Source: Maricaulis sp965242785
GTDB taxonomy: Bacteria; Pseudomonadota; Alphaproteobacteria; Caulobacterales; Maricaulaceae
Reading direction: 5' to 3'
Assembly (NCBI GenBank): GCA_965242785.1
Contig: CBDETA010000004.1
Location: 1,612,001-1,676,000, forward strand
Length of the DNA: 64,000 nt
Made by a program: the position numbers and the translations under genes. Positions 56,478-64,000 of this stretch are shown in pieces (within the stretch, counting starts at the first letter, position 1; every line of letters starts with the position of its first letter). The notes below the pieces were generated by a model. That model did not search any database. It had not been told where the DNA came from and was given only the letters and a program-made list of their open reading frames with translations.

Positions 56478-57098
56478 ATGACGTCTGCCGACACGGCCTT
56501 CACCCGGCCACGCCTGATCCTGGCCTCCGCCTCGCCCCGCCGCTTCGACTTGCTGAGCGGGGCCGGGCTGGAGCCGGACGCGGTCGAACCCACCCATATC
56601 GACGAGTTCGAAATCCCCGGTGAATTGCCCGGACCGCTGGCCTTGCGCCTGGCGCAGGAAAAGTGTGCCGCGCATCCGGGGAGCGAAGGCGCCTATGTGC
56701 TGGCCGCCGACACGGTGGTGGGACTGGGTCGTCGCATCCTGCCCAAGACCGAGGCGGCCGATGAGGCGCGGGCCTGTCTGCAGCTCTTGTCCGGCCGCAA
56801 TCACCGGGTCTTCACGGGGGTGGCGGTGCGCGCGCCGGATGGCCGCATGGCCGCCCGGGTGGTGGAGACGCGGGTGAAGATGAAGCCGCTCTCGGCGGCC
56901 GAGATTGAGGCCTATGTCGACAGTGGCGAGTGGCAGGGCAAGGCTGGAGGCTATGCCATCCAGGGCCGGGCCGGTTGCTTCATTGTCAATCTGGTCGGCT
57001 CTTTCACCGGCGTGGTCGGCCTGCCGCTTTACGAAACCGCCAATCTGCTGGCCGGGCTGGGCTATCCGGTGACGGCGCGGATTGGCACGAAGGACTGA
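56478..57098 (+). CDS. Maf-family nucleotide pyrophosphatase
   Basis: 206 aa. LILASASPRRFDLLSGAGL, AQEKCAA, YVLAADTVVGLGRRILPKTE, AYVDSGEWQGKAGGYAIQGR and FIVNLVGSFTGVVGLPLYET are the Maf landmarks. Maf proteins hydrolyse non-canonical or modified NTPs and affect septum formation. Typical length. Confidence 0.93.
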   Translation: MTSADTAFTRPRLILASASPRRFDLLSGAGLEPDAVEPTHIDEFEIPGELPGPLALRLAQEKCAAHPGSEGAYVLAADTVVGLGRRILPKTEAADEARACLQLLSGRNHRVFTGVAVRAPDGRMAARVVETRVKMKPLSAAEIEAYVDSGEWQGKAGGYAIQGRAGCFIVNLVGSFTGVVGLPLYETANLLAGLGYPVTARIGTKD

Positions 57099-57102
57099 TG
57101 TC

Positions 57103-58176
57103 ATGAACCGGCAGATCCTGATCGAGGAAAATATAGGCGAGACCCGCGCCGCGGTGACCGAGAATGGCCGTGTGGTGGAGCTGCACTTGGATCGCTGGAG
57201 CGAGGCCGGGACACGGGTTGTCGAGGGCGAGCTCTATCGCGGCCGTGTTCGCCGGGTCGAGCCGGCGCTGAATGCGGCCTTTGTTGATCTGGGCCGGGGC
57301 GCGGAGGGTTTTCTGCCCTTCGGCAAGTCGGGCCGCCCCAAGGGGCTGCACGAGGGCGCGGCGCTGGGTTTCAAGGTGACCCGCGAGGCCTATGCGGAAA
57401 AAGGCCCGACCCTGGCCCTGGTCGAGGTCGAGCCGGGCGAGGCGCCCGAATGTCTCGAGGAAGCCCCCATCCTGGCGCAGCGGCTGGCGCGCGCCTATGG
57501 CGATGCCGAAGTGGTGTGGGCGGACGAGACCCAGATCGATCTGGAAGCCGAGTTCGAGGACGCGCTGGAAACACGCGCCGCGATTCCCGGTGGCGGCTCG
57601 TTGTGGATCGAGCAGACGCGGGCGATGACGACGCTGGACGTCGATGCCGATGGCCGCAAGGGGCAGGGCAATGCCGCCCAGCTGGCGGCCCAACTCAATG
57701 TCTCTGCTGCCAAGGAGGCGGCGCGCCAGATCCGGTTGCGTGGTCTGGGCGGGATCATCGCCATCGATTTCGTGCACATGCGCGGCTTGCCCGACCGCAA
57801 GGCGGTGGAACAGGCCCTGCGCGGCGCGTTCAAGCGCGACAAGGCCAAGGTGGACATCGCGCCCTTGTCGCAATTCTGTGTCGGCGAGCTGGCCCGTCAG
57901 CGCCGCAGCCGCACACTGGCGGAAATCCTGTGCGATGAGACCGGCGCGCTGTCGGTCGAAAGCTGCGCCCTGAAAGCGCTGCGCCGGCTGCTGGCCGAGG
58001 CGATGTCCGATCGCGCCCGCAAACAGCGGCTGACGGTGTCGCCCGAGGTTCACGCCTGGCTGGGGGCCGATACAATCGGCTGGAAAGCCGCGCTGACCGA
58101 CCGTATCGGTCCGCGTTTCGATGTTGCGGCAGACGAGCGCCTTGCCCGTGATGCAGTCCGCGTCGCCCGTGCCTGA
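57103..58176 (+). CDS. Ribonuclease E/G family protein
   Basis: 357 aa, shorter than RNase G (about 490). An S1-like part (LYRGRVRRVEPALNAAFVDL and GRGAEGFLPF) leads to an RNase E/G catalytic core with WIEQTRAMTTLDVDADG and GIIAIDFVHMRGLPDRKAVE, where the metal-binding aspartates lie. It lacks the C-terminal small domain and obvious zinc-link cysteines, so it may be a short, specialised or less active member. Confidence 0.85.
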   Translation: MNRQILIEENIGETRAAVTENGRVVELHLDRWSEAGTRVVEGELYRGRVRRVEPALNAAFVDLGRGAEGFLPFGKSGRPKGLHEGAALGFKVTREAYAEKGPTLALVEVEPGEAPECLEEAPILAQRLARAYGDAEVVWADETQIDLEAEFEDALETRAAIPGGGSLWIEQTRAMTTLDVDADGRKGQGNAAQLAAQLNVSAAKEAARQIRLRGLGGIIAIDFVHMRGLPDRKAVEQALRGAFKRDKAKVDIAPLSQFCVGELARQRRSRTLAEILCDETGALSVESCALKALRRLLAEAMSDRARKQRLTVSPEVHAWLGADTIGWKAALTDRIGPRFDVAADERLARDAVRVARA

Positions 58177-58198
58177 TCCCCAAAAAGGGAGCTGACCC

Positions 58199-58366
58199 AT
58201 GAAATGCCCGATCTGCCGCCAGCCGGCCGCCCCCGATTTCAAGCCCTTCTGTTCCAAGCGCTGCGCCGATGTGGACCTGGGCAAGTGGATGACCGACAGC
58301 TACGCGATCCCGGGCGAAGCGGCGGATGTGGCGGAGGAAAACCCGCCGACCGAGGAAGACCAGTAG
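58199..58366 (+). CDS. yacG: DNA gyrase inhibitor YacG
   Basis: 55 aa. MKCPICRQPAAPDFKPFCSK, then RCADVDLGKWM and an acidic tail: the CxxC...C-x3-C zinc site and DLGxW motif of YacG, which binds GyrB and blocks DNA binding. Typical downstream neighbour of maf/RNase genes. An AAAAGGGAG element precedes the ATG. Confidence 0.93.
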   Translation: MKCPICRQPAAPDFKPFCSKRCADVDLGKWMTDSYAIPGEAADVAEENPPTEEDQ

Positions 58367-58473
58367 TATTCCTCTCTACGGTCAGGCGGGGCGCCGCCAA
58401 AGGCGGTCCGGAACATGAAGTCGGACGCGGTTTAGGCTCCCGATGCGGGGAAATCCTGTGTAAGACGCTCTGA

Positions 58474-59484
58474 ATGAGCCAGATCACCTCTCTTTACGTC
58501 CACAAGGTCCTGAGCCATGCCAGCGCGGGTGTCGAGACGGCCGACCTCTTGCAAGACTTGGGGCTCGAACCCGAAGGCGTGATCGACCCCAAACGGATGG
58601 TGTCTGCCAGCCGGTATTATGACTTCTTTGAAAAGCTCGCTGACCGGGATCCGAACGGCTTGTCGCTTCCGCTTCGTGTCGGTGCGAGCATGAAGAGTGA
58701 CGAGTACGGCGCCTTCGGTCTGGCCTGGAAGTCGGCTCCCAGTCTTCAAGGCTCCTTTGCCAGATCAGAACGCTACGGCCGAGTCCTGGGGAGCGCCGAA
58801 AGCTATTCGCTGCAGCAGGGCAGTGGTGGATGGTTTTTCAATCTCGACAAGGCCGGCGATGGCCGGCTCGGCATGAGGCTGTCGAACGAGGCCAGCATGT
58901 CGGCTGTGGATGTGATCTGCAAAGAGGTCAGCAGCACGCGCTTCATGCCACTTGCCGTCTATTTCAGGCATGCGCCCCGCGGTGACACGTCGGTCTATGA
59001 GGCGCACTTTGGCTGCCCGGTCCGCTTTGAAACGGACCGAGACGCACTGCTTGTCAGTGAGGATAGCCTGGCGACGCCCAACAAGTTGGGAGATGAGATG
59101 ATCGCCCGCTTTTTCGACCGCCATCTTGAAGCCGAACTGGCGTCGCTGACGCATGACCAGGGGCTGGAACAAAGTGTTCGGCGCGCCGTGGCCGGTGTTC
59201 TCAGCGAAGGTGTGCCAACCCTGTCGTCGATCGCATCGGAGTTGGGGATGGGTGCGCGTACTCTGCAGCGTCGCCTCACCGAGCACGGACACTCTTTCCA
59301 GGGCGTCGTCGATGCGGCGCGGCATGATCTCGCCAGGCGGCTGCTCAGCGAGACGGAGTACAGTCTTGCCGAGGTCGCGTTCCTGACCGGCTTTTCGGAG
59401 CAGAGCGGCTTCACTCGCGCCTTCAAGCGCTGGGCCGGGCAGACGCCTCGTTCCTACAGGTTGGGCGCCGGCGCCGACCGATAG
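58474..59484 (+). CDS. AraC-family transcriptional regulator
   Basis: 336 aa. The N-terminal domain is of the arabinose-binding-like type (PF12625 style). The C-terminal double helix-turn-helix lies at about 235-333: LSSIASELGMGARTLQRRLT and LAEVAFLTGFSEQSGFTRAF, then KRWAGQTPRSYR. It probably controls the downstream three-gene operon; an inverted repeat lies between them. Confidence 0.92.
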   Translation: MSQITSLYVHKVLSHASAGVETADLLQDLGLEPEGVIDPKRMVSASRYYDFFEKLADRDPNGLSLPLRVGASMKSDEYGAFGLAWKSAPSLQGSFARSERYGRVLGSAESYSLQQGSGGWFFNLDKAGDGRLGMRLSNEASMSAVDVICKEVSSTRFMPLAVYFRHAPRGDTSVYEAHFGCPVRFETDRDALLVSEDSLATPNKLGDEMIARFFDRHLEAELASLTHDQGLEQSVRRAVAGVLSEGVPTLSSIASELGMGARTLQRRLTEHGHSFQGVVDAARHDLARRLLSETEYSLAEVAFLTGFSEQSGFTRAFKRWAGQTPRSYRLGAGADR

Positions 59485-59490
59485 CGGGAC

Positions 59491-59509
59491 TTTGACGTGA
59501 TCGGTCAAA
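59491..59509. promoter_or_regulatory. Inverted repeat TTTGAC-N7-GTCAAA
   Basis: Perfect 6-bp arms in the 104-bp gap between the AraC regulator and the NmrA-like gene. A candidate operator for the downstream operon; no good -10/-35 pair could be fixed around it. Confidence 0.4.
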
Positions 59510-59588
59510 ACTCTGGCATCTGCGGGCAATAAGCTATCCCGCGCACTTCATATCCATGGGCTTGCAAACACCGAAATGGAGCAAGCCG

Positions 59589-60434
59589 ATGCACTTCCTG
59601 ACCAAGAAGAAAGACCTCACGCTCGTCCTTGGGGGCAGCGGAAAAACCGGACGCCGTGTTGCCGAGCGCCTGCGGGCCGAGGGACACGAGGTTCGTGTCG
59701 GATCCCGCTCGGCCGTCCCGTCCTTTGACTGGGACAATGAGGCGGGCTGGGACGCTGCTCTCAAGGGTGTGACCGCCGTCTACATCACCTACGCCCCCGA
59801 CCTCGCCATGCCCGGCGCCCAGGATGCGATCCAGGCCTTTGTCGGGCTCGCCAGACGGCGGGGTGTGAAGCGTCTCGTCCTCTTGTCGGGGCGTGGCGAG
59901 GACGAAGCGCAGGCGTGCGAGCGGATCGTTCAGGGCGCAGGTCTGGAATGGACGATCGTCCGGTCCAGCTGGTTCAACCAGAATTTCTCCGAAGGCGCTT
60001 TCATCGAAATGGTGCTGGCTGGCGCCATCACCCTGCCGGCCGGCGACCAGGTCGAGCCCTTCGTGGATGTTGACGACATTGCAGATGTCGCGGTCGCCGC
60101 ATTGAGTCAGGACGGTCACCATGGAGAAATCTATGAGGTCACCGGTCCGCGATTGATGACCCTGACCGAAGTAGCAGCAGATCTGTCCCGCGCCACGGGC
60201 CGCCCGATCCGTTACGTCGATGTGCCACATGAAGCCTTCGTCGCCGAAGTCACCCAATCCGGCGCGCCGCGGGACGTTGTGTGGATGCTCGACTATCTGT
60301 TCTCGACCGTCCTGGACGGGCGCAATGCCTATCTGTGCGACGGTGTCGAGCGCGCTCTGGGCCGCCCGCCCAAAGACTTCGCCGACTATGCCCGGGAAGT
60401 CGCGGCGACCGGCTTGTGGGAGGCGGCATCATGA
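59589..60434 (+). CDS. NmrA-like NAD(P)-binding protein
   Basis: 281 aa from MHFLTKKKDLTLVLGGSGKT. The Rossmann glycine motif is LGGSGKTGRRVAERL. RLVLLSGRGEDEAQACERIV, WTIVRSSWFNQNFSEGAFIE and EPFVDVDDIADVAVAAL fit the atypical SDR NmrA/HSCARG group, which binds NAD(P) and may act as a redox sensor or reductase. A start 11 codons upstream is possible. Confidence 0.88.
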   Translation: MHFLTKKKDLTLVLGGSGKTGRRVAERLRAEGHEVRVGSRSAVPSFDWDNEAGWDAALKGVTAVYITYAPDLAMPGAQDAIQAFVGLARRRGVKRLVLLSGRGEDEAQACERIVQGAGLEWTIVRSSWFNQNFSEGAFIEMVLAGAITLPAGDQVEPFVDVDDIADVAVAALSQDGHHGEIYEVTGPRLMTLTEVAADLSRATGRPIRYVDVPHEAFVAEVTQSGAPRDVVWMLDYLFSTVLDGRNAYLCDGVERALGRPPKDFADYAREVAATGLWEAAS

Positions 60435-60820
60435 ACGCGGTCCTGACACGAACGGTCCTGGTCCTGTGCGGGGCACTCCTGGGCGTGATCGGCGGCGCGC
60501 TCCTTGTCTCGCCCAGGGACTTTCTCGCGCTGAGCCATGTGGTTACCAACAACGACCCCGGTCTCTTGTCCGAGCTGGCAGCACCCAGCGGTCTCCTGAT
60601 CACCACGGGGGCGTTCATGATCCTCGGTGCCATAAGGCTCCGCCTTGCCAGCCTGGCGCTTTCAGCAGGGGCGCTCGTCTATGGCAGCTACGGTCTTTGC
60701 CGGCTGGCCGGCATGGCGCTTCACGGCCTGCCGTCGGACTCCCTAATCACGGCGACCCTTGTCGAGCTCGTCGTCGCCGCCGTGCTGACCGCCTTTCGAA
60801 TGGGAGCTCCGAAGCCATGA
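60431..60820 (+). CDS. DUF4345-like membrane protein
   Basis: 129 aa, four hydrophobic segments (about 8-28, 55-70, 75-95, 105-122). PGLLSELAAPSGLLITTGAF then MILGAIR and LVYGSYGLCRLAGM are the DUF4345 pattern. ATGA overlaps on both sides show an operon with the NmrA-like and CPBP genes. Confidence 0.82.
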   Translation: MNAVLTRTVLVLCGALLGVIGGALLVSPRDFLALSHVVTNNDPGLLSELAAPSGLLITTGAFMILGAIRLRLASLALSAGALVYGSYGLCRLAGMALHGLPSDSLITATLVELVVAAVLTAFRMGAPKP

Positions 60821-61521
60821 CCCGTTCGGAAACAACACGACGATCGCGTCTCGACTGGGCGGCGCTGCGTGACCTTGCTGCGGTGGTCGCCGTCCTGGTC
60901 ATCGTCAAACAGGCCCTGCTGCCCTTCACCCAGCTGTATGCCGGACCGGTCTCGACGCTGAGTGCGATGATCCTGGCCACGGTGCTGCTGAAGCGCCGAG
61001 GATCGAACTGGAGCGTGCTCGGCTTTCGCTGGCCGGAAAGCTGGCTGAAGACCGCCGGTCTGACCGTGCTGAGCATGGTGGCCCTTATTCTATGCACCCA
61101 GGCCATGAGCCTGGTGGCCGACCGCTTCTTCGAGGACGTTCAGACCGGGACCCGGTTCGATCACATCGAGGGCAATCTGCAGGCCTACCTCATCATCATG
61201 GTGCTGGTGTGGACGCATGGCTCCTTCTTTGAAGAGCTGCTGTTCCGCGCCTTTGCCATCACCAAGGCCAGCCGTTTCCTAGGCGGGGGATGGCCGGCGG
61301 ACATTGCGGCCCTGATCGTCTCGTCGGTCTTCTTCGGCTACCGCCACGCCTATTATCAGGGCCTGCATGGTGCCTTGGTGACCGGCGCTGCCGGGTTTGC
61401 ATTCGGCGCGCTCTATCTCTGGTTCGGGCGCAGACACCTAATGCCTCTGATCCTGGCTCACGGCGTTTTCAATACGCTCGGCCAGACCTTCCGCTTCCTG
61501 GGCATTGAGGATGTCGACTGA
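60817..61521 (+). CDS. CPBP-family intramembrane metalloprotease
   Basis: 234 aa, six or seven hydrophobic segments. The Abi/CPBP motif 1 is SFFEELLFRAFAI (E139, E140, R144). FFGYRHAYYQG (His177) and LILAHGVFNT (His near 214) supply the other conserved positions. Family members process membrane proteins or confer bacteriocin self-protection; the substrate is unknown. Confidence 0.88.
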   Translation: MTRSETTRRSRLDWAALRDLAAVVAVLVIVKQALLPFTQLYAGPVSTLSAMILATVLLKRRGSNWSVLGFRWPESWLKTAGLTVLSMVALILCTQAMSLVADRFFEDVQTGTRFDHIEGNLQAYLIIMVLVWTHGSFFEELLFRAFAITKASRFLGGGWPADIAALIVSSVFFGYRHAYYQGLHGALVTGAAGFAFGALYLWFGRRHLMPLILAHGVFNTLGQTFRFLGIEDVD

Positions 61522-61657
61522 CCAGCTCGGCCGGTCTCATTTGCCTACACCTGTCTGCCTGTATGGCCGGACGGTCCGGCGCCCCGAAAACGGCTCCATG
61601 GGAGCCATCGGGTGAAGCACAGGCGAACATCGAACTAAATCTGTAAGGATCAAAACC

Positions 61658-62185
61658 ATGACCTATGAATGGCCCCTCTATTTTTCTCTATTCTTGGCGC
61701 TCTGGAGCGCTGTGATCGGAGGCGTGTTTTCCGCCTTCTCCGAATTCGTGATGTCCGGACTGCTGCGCGCCGCACCGCCCGGCGGCATTGAATCAATGCA
61801 GCACATCAACCGGACCGTCCTGAAGACCCAGTTCGTGGCCGGCATTTTCGTCATCGCGCTGCTCTCAATCCTGTTCGCCGCCTACAGCGCTACGGTGTTT
61901 TACGGCGCCGCCCGCATCGCCCTGGTACTGGCCCCGGTGATCTACCTGCCGTCGGTGTTCTTCATGACGCTGTTTGGTAATGTGCCGATGAATAACAGGC
62001 TGGCCCGCCTGGATCACACGAGCGCCGAGGCGGAGGCCTACTGGGCTGTCTATGGCCGCAACTGGACCCGCCTCAATCACTACCGGACGCTCGGAAGCAT
62101 CCTGACGGCAGGCGTTTATATGGTGGCCGCGGTCGCGCTGATCACGAGCGGGCAGGTGAGTGCCCCCGTTCTGCTGATGGGCTGA
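61658..62185 (+). CDS. DUF1772 (anthrone oxygenase-like) membrane protein
   Basis: 175 aa, four transmembrane helices. SGLLRAAPPGGIESMQHINR and GNVPMNNRLARLD...W-x6-WTRLNHYRTLGS are the DUF1772 landmarks. Catalytic activity in bacteria is not established. Confidence 0.86.
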   Translation: MTYEWPLYFSLFLALWSAVIGGVFSAFSEFVMSGLLRAAPPGGIESMQHINRTVLKTQFVAGIFVIALLSILFAAYSATVFYGAARIALVLAPVIYLPSVFFMTLFGNVPMNNRLARLDHTSAEAEAYWAVYGRNWTRLNHYRTLGSILTAGVYMVAAVALITSGQVSAPVLLMG

Positions 62186-62268
62186 AGCATCCGCTGCCAA
62201 GCCGTCAGCCAGGTTCTGCGTCCTGGGTGTAAGCGGGCGGATTGTGCAGCAGCGATGCTTTGAAAAAA

Positions 62269-62344
62269 TGGTGCCCGGGGGCGGATTCGAACCACCGACA
62301 CGCGGATTTTCAATCCGCTGCTCTACCAACTGAGCTACCCGGGC
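62269..62344 (-). tRNA. tRNA-Phe(GAA)
   Basis: Full cloverleaf on the minus strand: acceptor GCCCGGG/CCCGGGC, anticodon stem GCGGA/TCCGC with loop TTGAAAA (anticodon GAA), T-loop GGTTCGAATCC, discriminator A and encoded CCA. Confidence 0.97.
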
Positions 62345-62568
62345 GCCGGGTGGACAGGCGGGCTGGGCCGCTGTCGAGAGCGCGGTTTATAGGGGGATGG
62401 ATGGGGCGTGTCCATGCCCGTTTTCAGCGAAAGGTGTGAAGGGGCCTGCCGGGCTGTCCGTGCGGGTGATCATGCAAGGCCGGGGCAGGGGCGCGGCGGA
62501 TCTGCAGGCACTGTCGATCGCCGACCGCATGCCGGGACTCCCTCTGGGATTGGTCCGCCAGCCCCGTG

Positions 62569-63975
62569 CTATCCGGTTTGCTGCATCAGCGCCTGCAGGC
62601 TCAATGGCATCAGCGGCATCGGGCGCGACTGGTCCTTGCCCACGACATCCCCGGTGAAAATCTCATAGCCGGCATCAATGCCGAAGCGCAGGATATCCGG
62701 AGAATCGACCTGGGTGAGTGCCGCCCGACGCGAGGTGCGTCGGATCGAGATCGATTGCTGGACCAGTTTCTGGATCACACCGTCCGGCAGGCCGCGATCA
62801 TTCCAGCGCATCTCGATGGAAGTGGAATAGATCGCGATCGGGCAGTTTGCGAAGCGCCCGAAATCGATTGTACCGGGTGGGATCTTGGCCAGCAGGTTGG
62901 AACCGAACAACTTCATCGAGCGGAACAATTCCTCCATCTGTCCGATCGGTGCGCCATTAGGAATGTCATCGACGCGGATATAGAAGTATTTCCGCATGGG
63001 CGGCGGAACACATTGCAGAATGGAGAAGTAGCGGATGCGGTCCTGCACGCTGATCACGGTCTGATAATGCACCGGGATCACCACGGCGCACTTCTGGCCA
63101 TTGGCGTGCATGTTCAGGAAGCCGCGCTGCGCGGCCACCGCGATGGCATGGTCCATCGTTTCCAGGACTTGCTCGTCATCATTGCCCATCAGCACGGCGC
63201 GGCCATAGATATAGCGGCCATTGCTCCAGCGGCGCGGCAGACAGAAATTGGCGGTGATATAACCGTGCAGGGAATCCCAGCAGGGTTTGAAGATGATGTC
63301 TTCCCATTCCGCCTTCGGCACGTTGAAGGGCAGGCTGGACAGCGATTCCAGCTCCTCGGTCGGGTCGATGAACGGGTCGTGGGGCTGATGCCCGCCATGC
63401 AGGTCGTGCACGGTGGCTTCCCTCGGGCGCTTGGGCTGCCCGTCGGGCGGCGGGCTGGCGCCCCTGGCGCCGGTATTGGACGTCGCGGCTTCGCCCTTGC
63501 CGCGTTTTTCCAGATCGCGCCAGCTGGACATCGAGACCGCGCCGCGCTTCTTGGCCTGATCCTGGGTCTCCAGCTTGCCCTGCTCGACTGATTTTGTAAC
63601 GAATTCGGCAATCTCGCTCTTGGACAGGGATTGCGTCTCGGCCTTGATTTCCAGGTTGCGCAAGACCCGGTCACCCAGGAAGAAGTGGTTGAGCGAGTCC
63701 GTCAGTTCCTTGGTTTTCTTGGCAGCTTGCTCGCCGACCAAGTCCGCGAAGAACAGGATGAAGCCACCGCGGCAGCGGATCAGAACGTCCTGCTTGCCGA
63801 TCCGCTTTTCCAGAAAAAGCGATGCGGCATTGTAGATCTTCGACCGGACGGCGATCCATTGTTCGCCGGCCTCGTCCTTGACCATATCCAGATTGACCCA
63901 CTGGAAATTGCCGATGTCGATATCACTTCGACCGGCCAGGACAGTCTTGATTCTTTCAATGACAGCCTCAGACAC
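62569..63975 (-). CDS. Hypothetical protein, 468 aa
   Basis: Not recognised. The N-terminal 130 residues look folded (RSKIYNAASLFLEKRIGKQD, LIRCRGGFILFFADL), suggesting a sensor or nucleotide-binding-like domain. A charged, Pro-rich linker spans about 140-210. The C-terminal 250 residues (DIIFKPCWDSLHGYITANFC, YGRAVLMGNDDEQVLETMDH, CAVVIPVHYQTVISVQDRIR) resemble the layout of alphaproteobacterial GGDEF/EAL-like signalling proteins but lack GGDEF or EAL motifs. The 224 bp between it and tRNA-Phe hold no convincing gene. Confidence 0.75.
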   Translation of the reverse strand: MSEAVIERIKTVLAGRSDIDIGNFQWVNLDMVKDEAGEQWIAVRSKIYNAASLFLEKRIGKQDVLIRCRGGFILFFADLVGEQAAKKTKELTDSLNHFFLGDRVLRNLEIKAETQSLSKSEIAEFVTKSVEQGKLETQDQAKKRGAVSMSSWRDLEKRGKGEAATSNTGARGASPPPDGQPKRPREATVHDLHGGHQPHDPFIDPTEELESLSSLPFNVPKAEWEDIIFKPCWDSLHGYITANFCLPRRWSNGRYIYGRAVLMGNDDEQVLETMDHAIAVAAQRGFLNMHANGQKCAVVIPVHYQTVISVQDRIRYFSILQCVPPPMRKYFYIRVDDIPNGAPIGQMEELFRSMKLFGSNLLAKIPPGTIDFGRFANCPIAIYSTSIEMRWNDRGLPDGVIQKLVQQSISIRRTSRRAALTQVDSPDILRFGIDAGYEIFTGDVVGKDQSRPMPLMPLSLQALMQQTG

Positions 63976-64000
63976 GCGCGTTGTCCTTGTTCGCGAGAAG

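Noticed and set aside
58367..58473. GC-rich hairpin after yacG as terminator
   Set aside because: GCCGCC-AAA-GGCGGT has no following T-run and a short stem; evidence too weak.

Overview
The window is high-GC DNA from an alphaproteobacterium, most likely Caulobacterales or Maricaulis/Hyphomonadaceae-like. The evidence is a chromosomal block with alphaproteobacterial families (DUF2948, UPF0262, murA, infA, maf, RNase E/G, yacG) and prophage copies of the Caulobacterales regulators GcrA and GapR (DUF2312). Positions 1 to about 53,000 are one temperate siphovirus-type prophage of HK97 morphology. Its left end, and presumably its integrase, lie outside the window. Its right end abuts the 3' end of a minus-strand tRNA-Thr(GGT), which is the probable attachment site. 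Positions 53,010-64,000 are host chromosome.

Prophage layout. (1) 1-10,621, leftward early operon of about 20 tightly overlapping genes: small unknown and zinc-ribbon proteins, an ERF/YqaJ/NinB recombination set, an XRE regulator and two DNA methyltransferases (one m5C, one DUF4942/N6A-like). (2) 10,622-11,355, lysis/lysogeny switch: a repressor gene and a Cro-like gene, three copies of a TTACG-N5-CGTAA operator and two matching promoters. (3) 11,364-12,254, three small leftward genes, two of them paralogous. (4) 12,338-21,866, rightward early/replication operon: GapR-like, RuvC-like resolvase, HNH-like protein, an intein-interrupted GP88-like protein, MT-A70 methyltransferase, GcrA-like regulator, DnaB helicase, DUF1376 replication protein with iteron-like repeats, then unknowns and a terminator. 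(5) 22,129-24,986, leftward cluster with two HTH proteins, a DnaN-like sliding clamp and small proteins. Three of its genes are preceded by a shared GGGCA-N3-TGCCC-type palindrome. (6) 25,124-52,440, rightward late operon: HNH endonuclease, TerL, portal, S49 protease, major capsid, decoration protein, three glycosyltransferase-like genes, head-tail connectors, tail tube, tail assembly chaperones joined by a probable -1 frameshift, tape measure, tail tip/fibre genes, holin candidates, endolysin and nested Rz/Rz1 spanins. A reverse-oriented lipoprotein moron sits between the chaperones and the tape measure.

Host part: tRNA-Thr, a small unknown gene, murA, DUF2948, UPF0262, a low-molecular-weight phosphatase, infA, maf, an RNase E/G family gene and yacG in one direction. 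Then come an AraC regulator with an NmrA-like/DUF4345/CPBP-protease operon, a DUF1772 protein, tRNA-Phe(GAA) and a leftward 468-aa unknown protein.

Most notable observations: an intein splitting the cysteine cluster of a GP88-like phage protein; a three-gene glycosyltransferase-like cassette inside the head genes; phage copies of GcrA, GapR and DnaN next to three methyltransferases; a switch whose promoters predict leaderless regulator mRNAs; a canonical G_GGA_AAA frameshift site; hairpin terminators around the most highly expressed virion genes; and a nine-fold internal repeat in the m5C methyltransferase. No database search was run, so family names rest on motif recognition.
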